NCBI RefSeq assembly: GCF_042214795.1
Contig: NZ_CP090177.1
Span: 2,542,001-2,606,000 of the forward strand
Direction: 5' to 3'
DNA: 64,000 nucleotides
Origin: Arcobacter iocasae
GTDB lineage: Bacteria; Campylobacterota; Campylobacteria; Campylobacterales; Arcobacteraceae
A program made the translations under genes and the position numbers. Below the pieces are notes generated by a model. That model saw only the letters and a program-made list of their open reading frames with translations. It searched no databases and was not told the DNA's origin. Position 1 is the first letter of the stretch, and each line of letters opens with the position of its first letter. Shown one piece after another: positions 24,800 through 34,455 of this stretch.

Positions 24800-25738
24800 A
24801 TGAAAAGATTTTCAAATGAAAACATGGTAGAGATAATTGAATATATTACAAACTATTTAAAAGATAAAGAAAGTAGACATATTTTTGAATTTGAAGTTTT
24901 AAATCCAGATATCTCTTTAGATGTTTATAGTGGAGAAAAGTTTATAATAGAAAATAAAGAGCATATATATAGAAGTTATAACTCATGGAATTCATTAGCA
25001 CAAACTCTTTTTTGTAAACTGCTAACTCCACAAGTTATTTCAAAAGAGTTTATTAAATTATCTTTTGTTAAATTAGATAAAAGTGATAGCTTCCATAAAA
25101 GTGCAAGTGAACAAAGTGAAAAATATGGTATAAATTCAATCTTTGATAACATAAATAAAAATGAGGAAGCATCTTTTATTTATTATTATATAAATGCTTT
25201 AAAAAATGTAGATATAAGTTCAAAAACAAAAGTATTAAATCTAGGGATTAATTCTGGGGCAGAATTTGAAGTTATTAAACAACTTTCAAGTGATTATAAA
25301 AAGACTCACTTTACAGGAATTGATTTTTGCGAGTCTGCTATTAATAAAGCTAAAACAAAATTTGATGAATCAAATTTTTCATTTCTAGCTGAAGATATAA
25401 ATAATATAAATAATTTAGATTTAGGTAAGTTTGATTTGATAATATCAATAGGAACTTTACAAAGTACGACATTAAATTTTAAAACATTTTTTATGTCTTT
25501 GATTCAAGATTACTTAGAAGATAAAGGTTCTATAATTTTGGGGTTTCCAAATTGTAGATGGATTGATACTCAAATGATCTATGGAGCAAAAGCTCCAAAT
25601 TATAACTATTCAGAGTTATCAATTTTGTTTAATGATGTAATATTTTGTAAAAAGTATTTACAACAAAAAAAATATAGAGTTACAATTACAGGAAGAGATT
25701 ATATATTTCTAACTGCAACATCAATAAAGAAAGGTTAG
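24800..25738 (+). CDS. Class I SAM-dependent methyltransferase
   Basis: A 312-residue protein with a C-terminal methyltransferase fold. Motif I is degenerate but recognisable (KVLNLGINSGAEFEVI), followed by THFTGIDFCESAINKAKTKF and the motif IV region KFDLIISIGTLQS. The N-terminal 130 residues show no family I recognise. It lies one base before mltB, so the two are co-transcribed. Its substrate is unknown. Confidence 0.8.
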   Translation: MKRFSNENMVEIIEYITNYLKDKESRHIFEFEVLNPDISLDVYSGEKFIIENKEHIYRSYNSWNSLAQTLFCKLLTPQVISKEFIKLSFVKLDKSDSFHKSASEQSEKYGINSIFDNINKNEEASFIYYYINALKNVDISSKTKVLNLGINSGAEFEVIKQLSSDYKKTHFTGIDFCESAINKAKTKFDESNFSFLAEDINNINNLDLGKFDLIISIGTLQSTTLNFKTFFMSLIQDYLEDKGSIILGFPNCRWIDTQMIYGAKAPNYNYSELSILFNDVIFCKKYLQQKKYRVTITGRDYIFLTATSIKKG

Positions 25739-25739
25739 T

Positions 25740-26720
25740 ATGAAGTTTTTATTTATTATCGCATTTTTATTTTTGAATCTTTCTTTTGCAGAAGATTTTA
25801 ATAAAATAAAAAATGTCGAAGAATTTAAAAGTTATATGGTAAAAGAGCACAAATTTAATGAAAAAGAGTTATCAAAATTATTTTCAGATGTAAAGATTCA
25901 AAAAGATTCTTTATGGTTTTATACAAAACCTCATAAAACAGATTATAAGACACACTATTGGACAGATTATAGTAAAAATTTTTTATCAAAAAAGAAAGTA
26001 CAAGCAGGAGTTGATTTTTTAAAAAAGAACAATGAGGCTCTATACAAAGCTTATAAAGAATATAAGATACCAAGTGCATATATAGTCGCAATAATTGGTA
26101 TAGAGAGCAATTATGGTGGCTTTATGGGTAAGAATCCTACCTTTGATACTCTTAGCACCTTAGCCTTTAAAAAAAATAGAAGAAATAGTTTTTTTAAAAA
26201 AGAGCTTGAAGCATATTTACTTATGACTAGAAAAGAGAGAGTAGATCCAAAAGAGATTAAGGGATCATTTGCAGGAGCAATAGGTTATTGTCAATTTATG
26301 CCTAGTAATTTTAAGAAAGTAGCAGTCGATTTAGATGAAAATAATCAAATAAGACTTGATAAACCAAATGATGCTATTGGAAGTATTGCAAATTATCTTA
26401 GAATTAGTGGTTGGGAGAGGGGAACTCCGGTTGCTGTTGAAGTTAATTTTGATGGAAAAAGATTTGATAAGTTTAAAACTGGATATACAACTTCATATGA
26501 TAGAAATGATTTAGTGGGTATAAAACCTGTTGAAAGATTCTATTATGATAAGCATGTTAGTTTGATAAAATTGAAGAAAAAAGATAGTGATGAACTGTGG
26601 TATGCAACTAAGAATTTCAAAGTAATTACTACTTATAATAGAAGTGCTTATTATGCCATGGCAGTTCATCAATTAGCAAGTAAAATAAAAGCGGAATACC
26701 TAAAACAAAAAAATAATTAG
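25740..26720 (+). CDS. mltB: Lytic murein transglycosylase B
   Basis: A 326-residue exported MltB-type transglycosylase. The signal peptide KFLFIIAFLFLNLSFAEDF has no lipobox cysteine, so unlike E. coli MltB it is probably soluble in the periplasm. The catalytic glutamate lies in AIIGIESNYGGFMG, and downstream blocks TFDTLSTLAF, GSFAGAIGYCQFMPSNF and NDAIGSIANYL are typical. It cleaves peptidoglycan glycan strands to anhydro-muropeptides. Its end overlaps the convergent gene by four bases. Confidence 0.93.
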   Translation: MKFLFIIAFLFLNLSFAEDFNKIKNVEEFKSYMVKEHKFNEKELSKLFSDVKIQKDSLWFYTKPHKTDYKTHYWTDYSKNFLSKKKVQAGVDFLKKNNEALYKAYKEYKIPSAYIVAIIGIESNYGGFMGKNPTFDTLSTLAFKKNRRNSFFKKELEAYLLMTRKERVDPKEIKGSFAGAIGYCQFMPSNFKKVAVDLDENNQIRLDKPNDAIGSIANYLRISGWERGTPVAVEVNFDGKRFDKFKTGYTTSYDRNDLVGIKPVERFYYDKHVSLIKLKKKDSDELWYATKNFKVITTYNRSAYYAMAVHQLASKIKAEYLKQKNN

Positions 26721-27775
26721 TGATAATTAATATAGTTTGGTTTAGTCCATATGATTCTACCTTTTACAGGTTCTAATCCTAAAATTTGTTTAGGTGTCAT
26801 TAGTGGTTTTTTATCATTTTTATAGAAGATTTTAAAACCACCTTGGGCAACTTTACTCGCATCTTTATTATATAAAGAGTTATAAATCTTTATTTTAGTA
26901 CTACCTCTTCCATGTCCATCAATGTTATATGTAAGATTGATCCTATCATATTTTTTTACTAAGCTTTTATTTCTTAACATTCTTTCATAAAACATATGAA
27001 TTAAAAGCATTCTTTTACCTTGGATATGATTCTTTATCATATAGTTTTGCATAGCTTCTTGTACTTCATTTACATCTTTTGCAAAAATATGTCCTATAAG
27101 TTTACCAGGAGGGTATTTTCTGTGTTTTGGAATTTTAAATTCTGGATCAACTGCAATATGTACATTTGGATATTTTAAAAATTTTAAAATAGGTTCTACA
27201 GCTTCAATTGGAGTCATTGTTCCTAATTGTACATCTAAAATAACAGCAAAATTTTCTTTTTGGGCTCTATTGATGTATTTCATAATCAAAAGTTCATTTA
27301 AAGGTTTAATATGGTCATAATCATTTCCAGATTCTAAAGTTGCAATATCTTTTATTATATGATATGTTGGTACAATCTTTACGCCATTTGAGATTGCTTC
27401 ATACTCTTTTTTAACTACTTTCATCTTTTTTGTAAGATCATCAATACTAAGCTCTCCTAATATTCCTAAAACTTTAGAATAGGGTCTTCCATAAAAACCA
27501 ACCAATATATCATTTGGATTATAAGTATTAGGAAGTATCTCATTTTTGAGAATTTCGTCTTTAACCTTGGTGTCATTTTCTATAATATTATTTGCAGCTG
27601 CTTCATCTAATGTTGTTTTTTCATGAATAATATTAATTGTATTTTTTAGAGTTGAATTTTCTTGAGTTATACTTTTTAAAGTTGGATTTTCTTGGGTTAC
27701 ATTTTCTTGATTAGCATTTAAAAAAGTAGTAAAAATTATACTAATCATTATAATAACATTTTTCATTTTGTACAT
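26717..27775 (-). CDS. Exported hypothetical protein, possibly a TIM-barrel glycosidase-like fold
   Basis: A 352-residue protein with a signal peptide (VIIMISIIFTTFLNA), then a Thr/Asn/Glu-rich segment with imperfect TQENxTLK repeats, then a folded domain. That domain alternates strand-like and helical pieces (ILVGFYGRP, VKIVPTYHII, FAVILDVQLG, VHIAVDPEF, IIWTKPNYINYH), which suggests a barrel with acidic residues at strand ends, as in hydrolases. I recognise no named family. It may act on the cell wall or on surface polysaccharide. The neighbouring mltB is convergent, not co-transcribed. Confidence 0.7.
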   Translation of the reverse strand: MYKMKNVIIMISIIFTTFLNANQENVTQENPTLKSITQENSTLKNTINIIHEKTTLDEAAANNIIENDTKVKDEILKNEILPNTYNPNDILVGFYGRPYSKVLGILGELSIDDLTKKMKVVKKEYEAISNGVKIVPTYHIIKDIATLESGNDYDHIKPLNELLIMKYINRAQKENFAVILDVQLGTMTPIEAVEPILKFLKYPNVHIAVDPEFKIPKHRKYPPGKLIGHIFAKDVNEVQEAMQNYMIKNHIQGKRMLLIHMFYERMLRNKSLVKKYDRINLTYNIDGHGRGSTKIKIYNSLYNKDASKVAQGGFKIFYKNDKKPLMTPKQILGLEPVKGRIIWTKPNYINYH

Positions 27776-27847
27776 TTAATTCCTTATATATTATTCGGGA
27801 TTATGCCAAAAAAGTATTGTGATTATCTTGAAAGTAGAAAAAGATTT

Positions 27848-28408
27848 CTACTTTTGGTCTTTTAACTTAACTATTAGGTTTTCTAGTGTTTCTTCATCAA
27901 CTGGACCTATGAATTTTTCAATCATTACTCCATCTTGTGCAAAAAGGTATGATTCTGGTATTTTTTGAATATTATTAAATGCTTGTGCAACTCTTTCATT
28001 ATCTGCACCTACAGTTACCGGAAAGTTCATGTTATATTTTTTCATAAAATCCGCTAAGTCATTTTTACTAATTGGATCTTTAAATAATATTGATACTACT
28101 TCAAAGTTATCAGGGTATTTTGAAGTTAGTTTAGAAAATACAGGAAGCTCTTCTTTACAAGGAGGACACCAAGTGGCAAAGAAATTGATTAGAATTATTT
28201 TCCCATTTAAATCTTTTGATGTCAGAATATCTTTTGAATACTCAAAACTAATTTTTTTACCTTCAGTTGTAACTAAATTAAATATATTTTCATTTTTTTC
28301 TTTTTTTAGTTCACTAAAACTAGGAGTATCTTTTATAACAGTTTTTGCCTCTTCATCGCAGCCTGTAAATAAAAAAAGTGTTGTTAATAAAAGTAAAAAG
28401 TATTTCAT
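27848..28408 (-). CDS. TlpA/ResA-like thioredoxin lipoprotein
   Basis: A 186-residue lipoprotein. The lipobox is LFTGC after a short hydrophobic signal. It carries a TlpA-type thioredoxin domain with INFFATWCPPCKEELPVF and cis-Pro in KIPESYLF. Such proteins reduce or shuffle disulfides at the periplasmic face, for example in cytochrome c maturation. The start at 28408 shares one base with the dsbB stop (TGATG), so dsbB and this gene are coupled. The open frame upstream of that ATG lies inside dsbB and is not coding for this protein. Confidence 0.9.
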   Translation of the reverse strand: MKYFLLLLTTLFLFTGCDEEAKTVIKDTPSFSELKKEKNENIFNLVTTEGKKISFEYSKDILTSKDLNGKIILINFFATWCPPCKEELPVFSKLTSKYPDNFEVVSILFKDPISKNDLADFMKKYNMNFPVTVGADNERVAQAFNNIQKIPESYLFAQDGVMIEKFIGPVDEETLENLIVKLKDQK

Positions 28409-28827
28409 CAGTTTCCTTTTGAATTTTTGTAAATTCTTATTTGTAATATAAAAAGTAAAAAGTATGCTATAAATGATAAAAATGGTATTGTAATAAATCC
28501 AAACCAATTTATATAAACAGTAGAACAAGGAATACCTTGTACACAAGGAACCATATCTTCTGAAATTATGCCAAACATTAATAAATTGTGATAAATACTA
28601 AACAATAAACCTACACAAATAAGTGCAAAAGTATACTTAAATATCTTATCATCAGGGTATAATAAGTTAATTAAAAATATTAACACAAGCGGATACATAA
28701 ATATTCTTTGATACCAACACATACTACAAGGAACGAATTGCATTATTTCACTAAAAAAAAGACTTCCAAGTGTTGCAACTAGAGAAATTATAAACGATAA
28801 TAATATTAAATTTGAATTTTGTTTCAT
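28408..28827 (-). CDS. dsbB: Disulfide bond formation protein DsbB
   Basis: A 139-residue four-helix inner-membrane protein. The first periplasmic loop has the redox pair in VPCSMCWYQRIFMYP and the second has VPCVQGIPCSTVY. DsbB reoxidises DsbA-type proteins and passes electrons to quinone. ATG 28827 follows AAAGG, and the ten upstream codons in frame are not conserved in the family. It is coupled to the TlpA-like lipoprotein, and the DsbA-like protein at 12364 may be a partner. Confidence 0.92.
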   Translation of the reverse strand: MKQNSNLILLSFIISLVATLGSLFFSEIMQFVPCSMCWYQRIFMYPLVLIFLINLLYPDDKIFKYTFALICVGLLFSIYHNLLMFGIISEDMVPCVQGIPCSTVYINWFGFITIPFLSFIAYFLLFILQIRIYKNSKGN

Positions 28828-28917
28828 AAATGACCTTTGGTGGTGAAAATATACCAAGTCTATTTTAACAGAAGCTTAATATAAATCTATTTATAATGAA
28901 ATAAAAAAAGGCTTAAT

Positions 28918-29217
28918 TTGATTGAAGCAACAGTTCTAATATTTATAATTATTAGTTTGGCTTTATTTGTTTTAATTTATAAACAAATTAGTAGAACTAA
29001 AAATAATGAAAAAACAGAAGTAAAAACAAAACAAGATATTATTGATGGATACGAAAAACTAATTTTAGATGTTATTGAGAATAATAAAGATGACAAAAAA
29101 TTAATGATAGAAAAAAAGACACAAATCTTAAAAGTTGTTTCTAAAGATTTACATAATAATATATATTTTGATGATGATGAAGCTAAATATATAATCTCAA
29201 AGTTAGCTGAGCTTTAA
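28918..29217 (+). CDS. Small membrane-anchored hypothetical protein (99 aa)
   Basis: A 99-residue protein with an N-terminal membrane helix (ATVLIFIIISLALFVLIY) and a charged helical cytoplasmic part. It starts at TTG 28918 after AAAGG. It has no recognised family and lies 20 bases before a histidine kinase gene, so the two are probably one transcript. It might be an accessory to that kinase, which is speculation. Confidence 0.65.
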   Translation: MIEATVLIFIIISLALFVLIYKQISRTKNNEKTEVKTKQDIIDGYEKLILDVIENNKDDKKLMIEKKTQILKVVSKDLHNNIYFDDDEAKYIISKLAEL

Positions 29218-29237
29218 TAAACAGACTAAGGAATCTT

Positions 29238-31511
29238 TTGAAAAAAAACTTTTATTTATATATTATATTTGTCCCTATTTTATCTGTTTTAGTCTCAATT
29301 ACATTAATTACTCTTCATAATATCAATGAATTAAATACAAGTGCTGACGAAGAAATAAAGGCTTTTACAAAAAACTATCTAATTGAGCAAAAAACAAAAA
29401 TCTATAATAGAGTACATTTTTTTTCAAATATTATAAAAGTTAAAACAAACGAGTTTAAAAGTGAACAAAAAATACTCTTAAAAGATAATACAGAAAAAAT
29501 CGAATACTTTTCTAAGCATCTTTTTAATTATCACAATTATAAGAATAATGATATAAAAAGTAAAATTAAAACTGAGATGATAAATCATTTATTCAAAAAT
29601 GATCACTTAAACATTATTTTTGATTTAAAAAATAAAGAATTATTATTTGATGGAAGCAATCTTCTTAAAGATGTGAATCTTAAATCTTTAAGTGATACAA
29701 CTGGAGTAACGATTTTAAATAAATTTAGAATATTTGATAGGTTTGTACAATTTGATTTAAAAGGTAAAAGATACATATTTTATGCAAAAAAAACGAAGGA
29801 TTCTCAATTATTAATTTTAAGTGGTGATAGTATTGATGTAATGAATGAAGAGATAAAGAATAAAATTTTAAATTCTCTTTTGAGTTTTGATGTGGATGAT
29901 AGTTATTATCTTTTTATAATAGATTTATTAAATAAAAATGGTGGAGATAATTACGGAAAAGTATTACTTCATCAATCAATTCCAACCTTAGAAGGTCAAT
30001 TTTTAAGTACAAATATTAAAGATAAGCGTTTAAAAGAATATAGACATGAATATTTAGATGTTATTAAAAATTATGGAGAAGGTTTTATCACATATGATTA
30101 TACAAAACCAGAAAGCAAAGAGGTTTTTAAAAAACTCTCTTTCTTTTATTTACAAAAAGATTGGAATTGGATTATAGGAACTGGATTTTATTTTGATGAT
30201 TTAGAGTTTAAAACAGAAGAGTTTAAATCATCAATTGAAAAGAAGATTAATAGAAGTGTTAATACAGCGATTATAGTTGGTATTTTACTTATTATTTTCA
30301 TATCAATTGCTATATATTTTATAACTTCAAAATTAAATAAGATAATTAATGATTACTCAAGTAATTTAAATAAAAGTAATGAGAGTTTAAGAAAACAAAA
30401 AGATGTTTTTAAAACACTATTTGATAAATCTACTGATGGTATTATTATTTATTCAGAAGATGGATATATCATTAATTGTAATGATTCAGTAGTAAGAATG
30501 TTGGAGTATGAAGATAAATCTTTTATTGCAAATAAAAAATTACAAGATATATCACCAAAAAAACAAAATGAAAATGATACTTCTGTATTAAAAGAAAAAC
30601 TTTTTCAAATAGTCTCTTTTAACAATCAAACTTATAATTTCGAATGGGTATTCCTTTCAAAAAATGGAAGAAAGTTATTTTGTGAAATAAGAACAACAAG
30701 ATTGATTTTAGATGATAACAATATTATTCATGCAATAATTAGAGATATTACATATAAAAAAGAGTTAGAAGAAAAGAATAAAAGACAACAAGTTATGCTT
30801 GCAGAAGAGTCAAAAAAATCTGCACTTGGTGAAATGCTTACAATGATAGCACATCAATGGAGACAACCTTTGAATAATATAAATTTATTGATTCATTTTG
30901 TTAGAGATACTTTTGATACTGGAAAGTTTTCAAAAGAAGAGATAAAAGATATAACTTTAGATATGAAAAGACAAATAGAGTATCTATCAAATACAATTAA
31001 TGATTTTACAAATTTTACAAATCCTAAAAAAGAGACAACTCTTTTTTGTGTAAAAGATGCTATTGAAAAGACTTATAATTTAGCTATTGCCCAGTTTGAA
31101 AAAAACAATATAAAGGTATTTATAGAATCAGATGAAATAGAGGTTTATGGAATAGAAAATGAGTTTATGCAGGTTATTTTAAATATACTAAATAATTCAA
31201 AAGATGCACTTATTGAAAGTAATAATAAAGAAAAACTTCTTTTTATAAATGCAAAAAAAATAGATAATAAATTATTTTTGACGATTAAAGATACAGCAGG
31301 AGGGATTCCAAATAAAGTAATTTCTAGGATATTTGACCCTTATTTTACAACAAAACACAAAAATAATGGTACAGGTATTGGTTTATACATGTGTAATCAG
31401 ATAATTAAGCAGTATAAAAATGGGGTAATTAAAGCTAGTAATGAAAGCTTTAATTATAAAAATAAGGTTTATGAAGGTGCAGTGTTTACTATTACTTTAG
31501 ATTTAGACTAG
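29238..31511 (+). CDS. Cache-PAS sensor histidine kinase (orphan)
   Basis: A 757-residue inner-membrane sensor kinase. It has a first helix at the N-terminus, a large periplasmic Cache-type ligand domain ending in DWNWIIGTGFYFDDLE, a second helix near residues 336-360, one PAS domain (FDKSTDGIIIYSEDGYIINCN), the H-box MIAHQWRQPLNN (His539), the N-box NILNNSKDAL and the G-boxes DTAGGIP and GTGIGLYMC. All catalytic motifs are intact. No response regulator is encoded nearby. Cache domains usually bind small metabolites such as amino or carboxylic acids. It starts at TTG 29238. Confidence 0.93.
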   Translation: MKKNFYLYIIFVPILSVLVSITLITLHNINELNTSADEEIKAFTKNYLIEQKTKIYNRVHFFSNIIKVKTNEFKSEQKILLKDNTEKIEYFSKHLFNYHNYKNNDIKSKIKTEMINHLFKNDHLNIIFDLKNKELLFDGSNLLKDVNLKSLSDTTGVTILNKFRIFDRFVQFDLKGKRYIFYAKKTKDSQLLILSGDSIDVMNEEIKNKILNSLLSFDVDDSYYLFIIDLLNKNGGDNYGKVLLHQSIPTLEGQFLSTNIKDKRLKEYRHEYLDVIKNYGEGFITYDYTKPESKEVFKKLSFFYLQKDWNWIIGTGFYFDDLEFKTEEFKSSIEKKINRSVNTAIIVGILLIIFISIAIYFITSKLNKIINDYSSNLNKSNESLRKQKDVFKTLFDKSTDGIIIYSEDGYIINCNDSVVRMLEYEDKSFIANKKLQDISPKKQNENDTSVLKEKLFQIVSFNNQTYNFEWVFLSKNGRKLFCEIRTTRLILDDNNIIHAIIRDITYKKELEEKNKRQQVMLAEESKKSALGEMLTMIAHQWRQPLNNINLLIHFVRDTFDTGKFSKEEIKDITLDMKRQIEYLSNTINDFTNFTNPKKETTLFCVKDAIEKTYNLAIAQFEKNNIKVFIESDEIEVYGIENEFMQVILNILNNSKDALIESNNKEKLLFINAKKIDNKLFLTIKDTAGGIPNKVISRIFDPYFTTKHKNNGTGIGLYMCNQIIKQYKNGVIKASNESFNYKNKVYEGAVFTITLDLD

Positions 31512-33278
31512 TTGATTTTTGATAAAGTCTTGATAATGTCCTTGCACATCTTCAAGTTCATCATGAGTACCTCTTTGGACAATTTCACCACTTTCTAATA
31601 CAAAAATTTTATCTGCATTTTTTACTGTACTTAGTCTATGTGCAATAGTAATTACAGTTTTATCTTTTAAAATAGGTTGTAATGAGTTAAAAAGTTTTGT
31701 TTCAGTTTGAACATCTAAAGCAGATGTTGATTCATCAAAAATAACGACATTTGCTTTTGATACAATCATTCTAGCTATTGATAACCTTTGTCTCTGACCT
31801 CCACTTAACCTAACACCATGTTTACCTACAATGGTATCTAAGCCATTTGGCATATCTTGTATACTCTCATATAATTGGGCTATTTTAAGTGCTTCAAAAA
31901 TATCTTCGTCATTGATACTTTCATTATCCATTGAAATATTAAACCTAAGTGTATTATTAAATAAAATTGGCATTTGAAGAACTAAAAAGATATTTTTTCG
32001 CAAAGACTCTTTATTTATTTCATCGATATTTATATCATTATAAGTTATTTGTCCAGAATTCTTTTGATAAAAACCAGAGATGATTTGAGCTAAAGTAGTC
32101 TTTCCACTTCCACTAGCTCCTATTAATGCAACTTTATCTTTAGGTTTTATATTCAAGCTTATATCTTTTAAAAGTGGTTTATCTTCTATATATGAGAAAT
32201 ATAGATTTTTTATATCTATTTCTATATTTTTTATTTCAAGTGGTAATTCAATAACTCCTGTATTTTCTTTTTTTAAGTGGAAAATTTTATTGATTCTTTT
32301 TAATGCTGCACTTGCATTTGCATAAGAGTATTGAATAGATAAAATATCTTGAATAGGTGTCATTATAAACCAAATATATCCAAACATAGCAAACATCATA
32401 CCAATTGAGAGATTACTATAAGCAACCATTACAAGTCCCGATGCCCTTAAAACTTCAAAAGCAACTAAAAATATAGTAAAAGAAAATCTCTCATAAGCTA
32501 CACTTTTAAAATTAAATTCATCAGAGGTCTTTTTAACATTTAGTGCATTTTTTATTGATTGATTAAAAAAGTATTTTTCTTTATTACTTGCTTTTATTTG
32601 ACCAAATAAATCAAGAGTTTCTCCTAGATTATTTTGAAAGTTCTCAACTGCTTCATTCTCTTTTTTCTTTAATTGTCCAACACTTTTTGAGATCTTTTTT
32701 GATAATAATATAATTATTGGTTGAATAAAAAGAATCATAAATCCCAAAATAGGGTGTATAGAAATCATTACAATAGAAACACCAATAAGTGTTAAAATTG
32801 AAGAGATAAATTTACTAGCACCATTTATTATAAAAGAGTCCAAAGTATTTACATCAGTTACCAAATTTGAAGTAATAGCTCCTGAACCCATACTTTCATA
32901 TTCATTCATATTGACTTGTTTTAAATGTAATAGTATTTTTTCTCTAATTTTGAAAGTAACAAATTTTGATATCTTAGTAAAAATCTTAGTAGTAATTGCA
33001 CTAAATAGAAAGTATAAAATTCTTAAAAGTATAACTGCAACTGTTACAATTGCTATATAATAAAATGCACTTCCTGAAGAAAAAAAATGATTTATATTAT
33101 TTACAAAGAATCCTGGTTTTTTTAGTAATACTTCATCAACAAGTGCTGGAAGCATTAAAGGTATTGGAATACTTAGACAAATAGCAATAAATGTAAAAAC
33201 TTGTCCCCAAAGAAGATCTTTTTTATTTTCTATTATTAATTTGAATATTTTTTTTAAAGTAATCGTGTCTTTTTTCAT
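31503..33278 (-). CDS. MsbA-like ABC exporter (fused permease-ATPase)
   Basis: A 591-residue half-transporter: an N-terminal six-helix exporter domain and a C-terminal ATPase with Walker A GASGSGKTT, signature LSGGQRQRLSIARM and Walker B VVIFDEST. It forms a homodimeric inner-membrane exporter of lipids or hydrophobic molecules. Lipid A flippase MsbA is one candidate, but the family is broad. The 3' end overlaps the convergent histidine kinase gene by nine bases. Confidence 0.9.
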   Translation of the reverse strand: MKKDTITLKKIFKLIIENKKDLLWGQVFTFIAICLSIPIPLMLPALVDEVLLKKPGFFVNNINHFFSSGSAFYYIAIVTVAVILLRILYFLFSAITTKIFTKISKFVTFKIREKILLHLKQVNMNEYESMGSGAITSNLVTDVNTLDSFIINGASKFISSILTLIGVSIVMISIHPILGFMILFIQPIIILLSKKISKSVGQLKKKENEAVENFQNNLGETLDLFGQIKASNKEKYFFNQSIKNALNVKKTSDEFNFKSVAYERFSFTIFLVAFEVLRASGLVMVAYSNLSIGMMFAMFGYIWFIMTPIQDILSIQYSYANASAALKRINKIFHLKKENTGVIELPLEIKNIEIDIKNLYFSYIEDKPLLKDISLNIKPKDKVALIGASGSGKTTLAQIISGFYQKNSGQITYNDINIDEINKESLRKNIFLVLQMPILFNNTLRFNISMDNESINDEDIFEALKIAQLYESIQDMPNGLDTIVGKHGVRLSGGQRQRLSIARMIVSKANVVIFDESTSALDVQTETKLFNSLQPILKDKTVITIAHRLSTVKNADKIFVLESGEIVQRGTHDELEDVQGHYQDFIKNQLV

Positions 33279-33382
33279 ATAGGGATTATAGCTTTGTTAT
33301 TTTAATAGCTTATTAATTCAAAATTATTGTAATTTTTTTAAAATATAATTTAAATCAAAAACCTTTTTAGCTATTATTTCAT

Positions 33383-33829
33383 ATGGAAAAAATAGTAAGT
33401 ACAAGAGAATTAAAAAAGAACTTTTTAGAGTTATGTAATGAAATATCAAATGATGACTCAAAAGCCTTATTAGATTTAAAAAATACAGAAAAAATTGAAT
33501 TTATGTTAAAGCCTTATTGTACTGAAGAATACCCTATAAGAAAGGTTCTAATTCTTTATCACAGGTACGCATGTGTTGCTTTTATATCAGCAGAGTTTGT
33601 AAAAAATGCAAAAATTTACATAGATGATGTTTTGACTAAATATATAGTTTTAGCCCTTGTAAATAAACCAGACCCAGATGAAGTTTCGGTTGTCTATTCA
33701 AATGTAGATGCTCTTTCTCGGTTCCCAACTAGACCAATTTCTATAAAAGATATAATCGCATATTTGGAATCTGAAAATATAGAAGAGACATTAAAAGAGT
33801 TTTATAAAAAGAAGCAACTTTTCTTTTAA
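33383..33829 (+). CDS. Hypothetical protein (148 aa)
   Basis: A soluble 148-residue protein without a signal peptide or membrane helices. It has a mixed alpha/beta composition with a central block (VLILYHRYACVAFISAEFV) and a conserved-looking VDALSRFPTRPISIKDIIAYL. The N-terminal STRELKKNF could be a small helix. I recognise no family. It stands alone between a divergent MsbA-like gene and a convergent HAD gene that overlaps it by four bases. Confidence 0.65.
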   Translation: MEKIVSTRELKKNFLELCNEISNDDSKALLDLKNTEKIEFMLKPYCTEEYPIRKVLILYHRYACVAFISAEFVKNAKIYIDDVLTKYIVLALVNKPDPDEVSVVYSNVDALSRFPTRPISIKDIIAYLESENIEETLKEFYKKKQLFF

Positions 33830-34455
33830 TTTAAAATTTCTAAAATATCTTCCAATTTTGATATTTTGTATTTTGCTTTTGAAAAATCTTGAGTTTTTGT
33901 AAATTCATTATGGACTATGGCACAATCAATATTTGCACTATGAGCTGCAATTAATCCTCGCTCAGAGTCTTCTATTACTATAGCTTCATCATTTTTAGCA
34001 TTGAATTTTTCTAAACCTTTTAAATAAGGATCAGGGTGTGGTTTTGACTTAGGATAGTCTTCAACACATAAAACAAAATCCATAAAATCAGTAATACCAC
34101 GATTTTTATGAATTATTTCAAAATCAACTCGTCTGGAAGTTGTAACGATTCCCATTTTGTATTTTTTACTAAGTTCATTTAAAACATCATGTACATTTTC
34201 AATAGTAATATCTTCTTTTTTTAAATACTCTTGATAATAAATATCCCTTTGATTCCTTGCAATAATTATCTCTTCTTGACTAGCTTGTGGTGCTGCCACC
34301 CAAACTCCATTTCCTTCTGTCATAATTTTCATATAATCATCAAATTGAATATTTACATTAAAGAATTCTTTTAAAGCTCTTTTACTAGCTTCAAAATAAA
34401 GTGGCTCTGTTTCTACTAAAACTCCGTCATTATCAAAAAGTATATATTTTTTCAT
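33826..34455 (-). CDS. HAD-superfamily hydrolase (beta-phosphoglucomutase-like)
   Basis: A 209-residue HAD phosphatase. Motif I is LFDNDGVLVETEPLYFEASK, motif II is GIVTTSRR, and motif III/IV are KSKPHPDPYLKGL and VIEDSERGLIAAHSA. The cap insertion after motif I puts it in the subfamily I group with phosphoglycolate phosphatase and beta-phosphoglucomutase. It should dephosphorylate a small metabolite. Its start overlaps the end of the upstream 139-residue gene by 23 bases, so they are co-transcribed. Confidence 0.88.
   Translation of the reverse strand: MKKYILFDNDGVLVETEPLYFEASKRALKEFFNVNIQFDDYMKIMTEGNGVWVAAPQASQEEIIIARNQRDIYYQEYLKKEDITIENVHDVLNELSKKYKMGIVTTSRRVDFEIIHKNRGITDFMDFVLCVEDYPKSKPHPDPYLKGLEKFNAKNDEAIVIEDSERGLIAAHSANIDCAIVHNEFTKTQDFSKAKYKISKLEDILEILN

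Noticed and set aside
28029..28451. 140-codon open frame antisense to the TlpA-like and dsbB genes
   Set aside because: It spans the junction of two well supported genes on the other strand and has no recognisable product.
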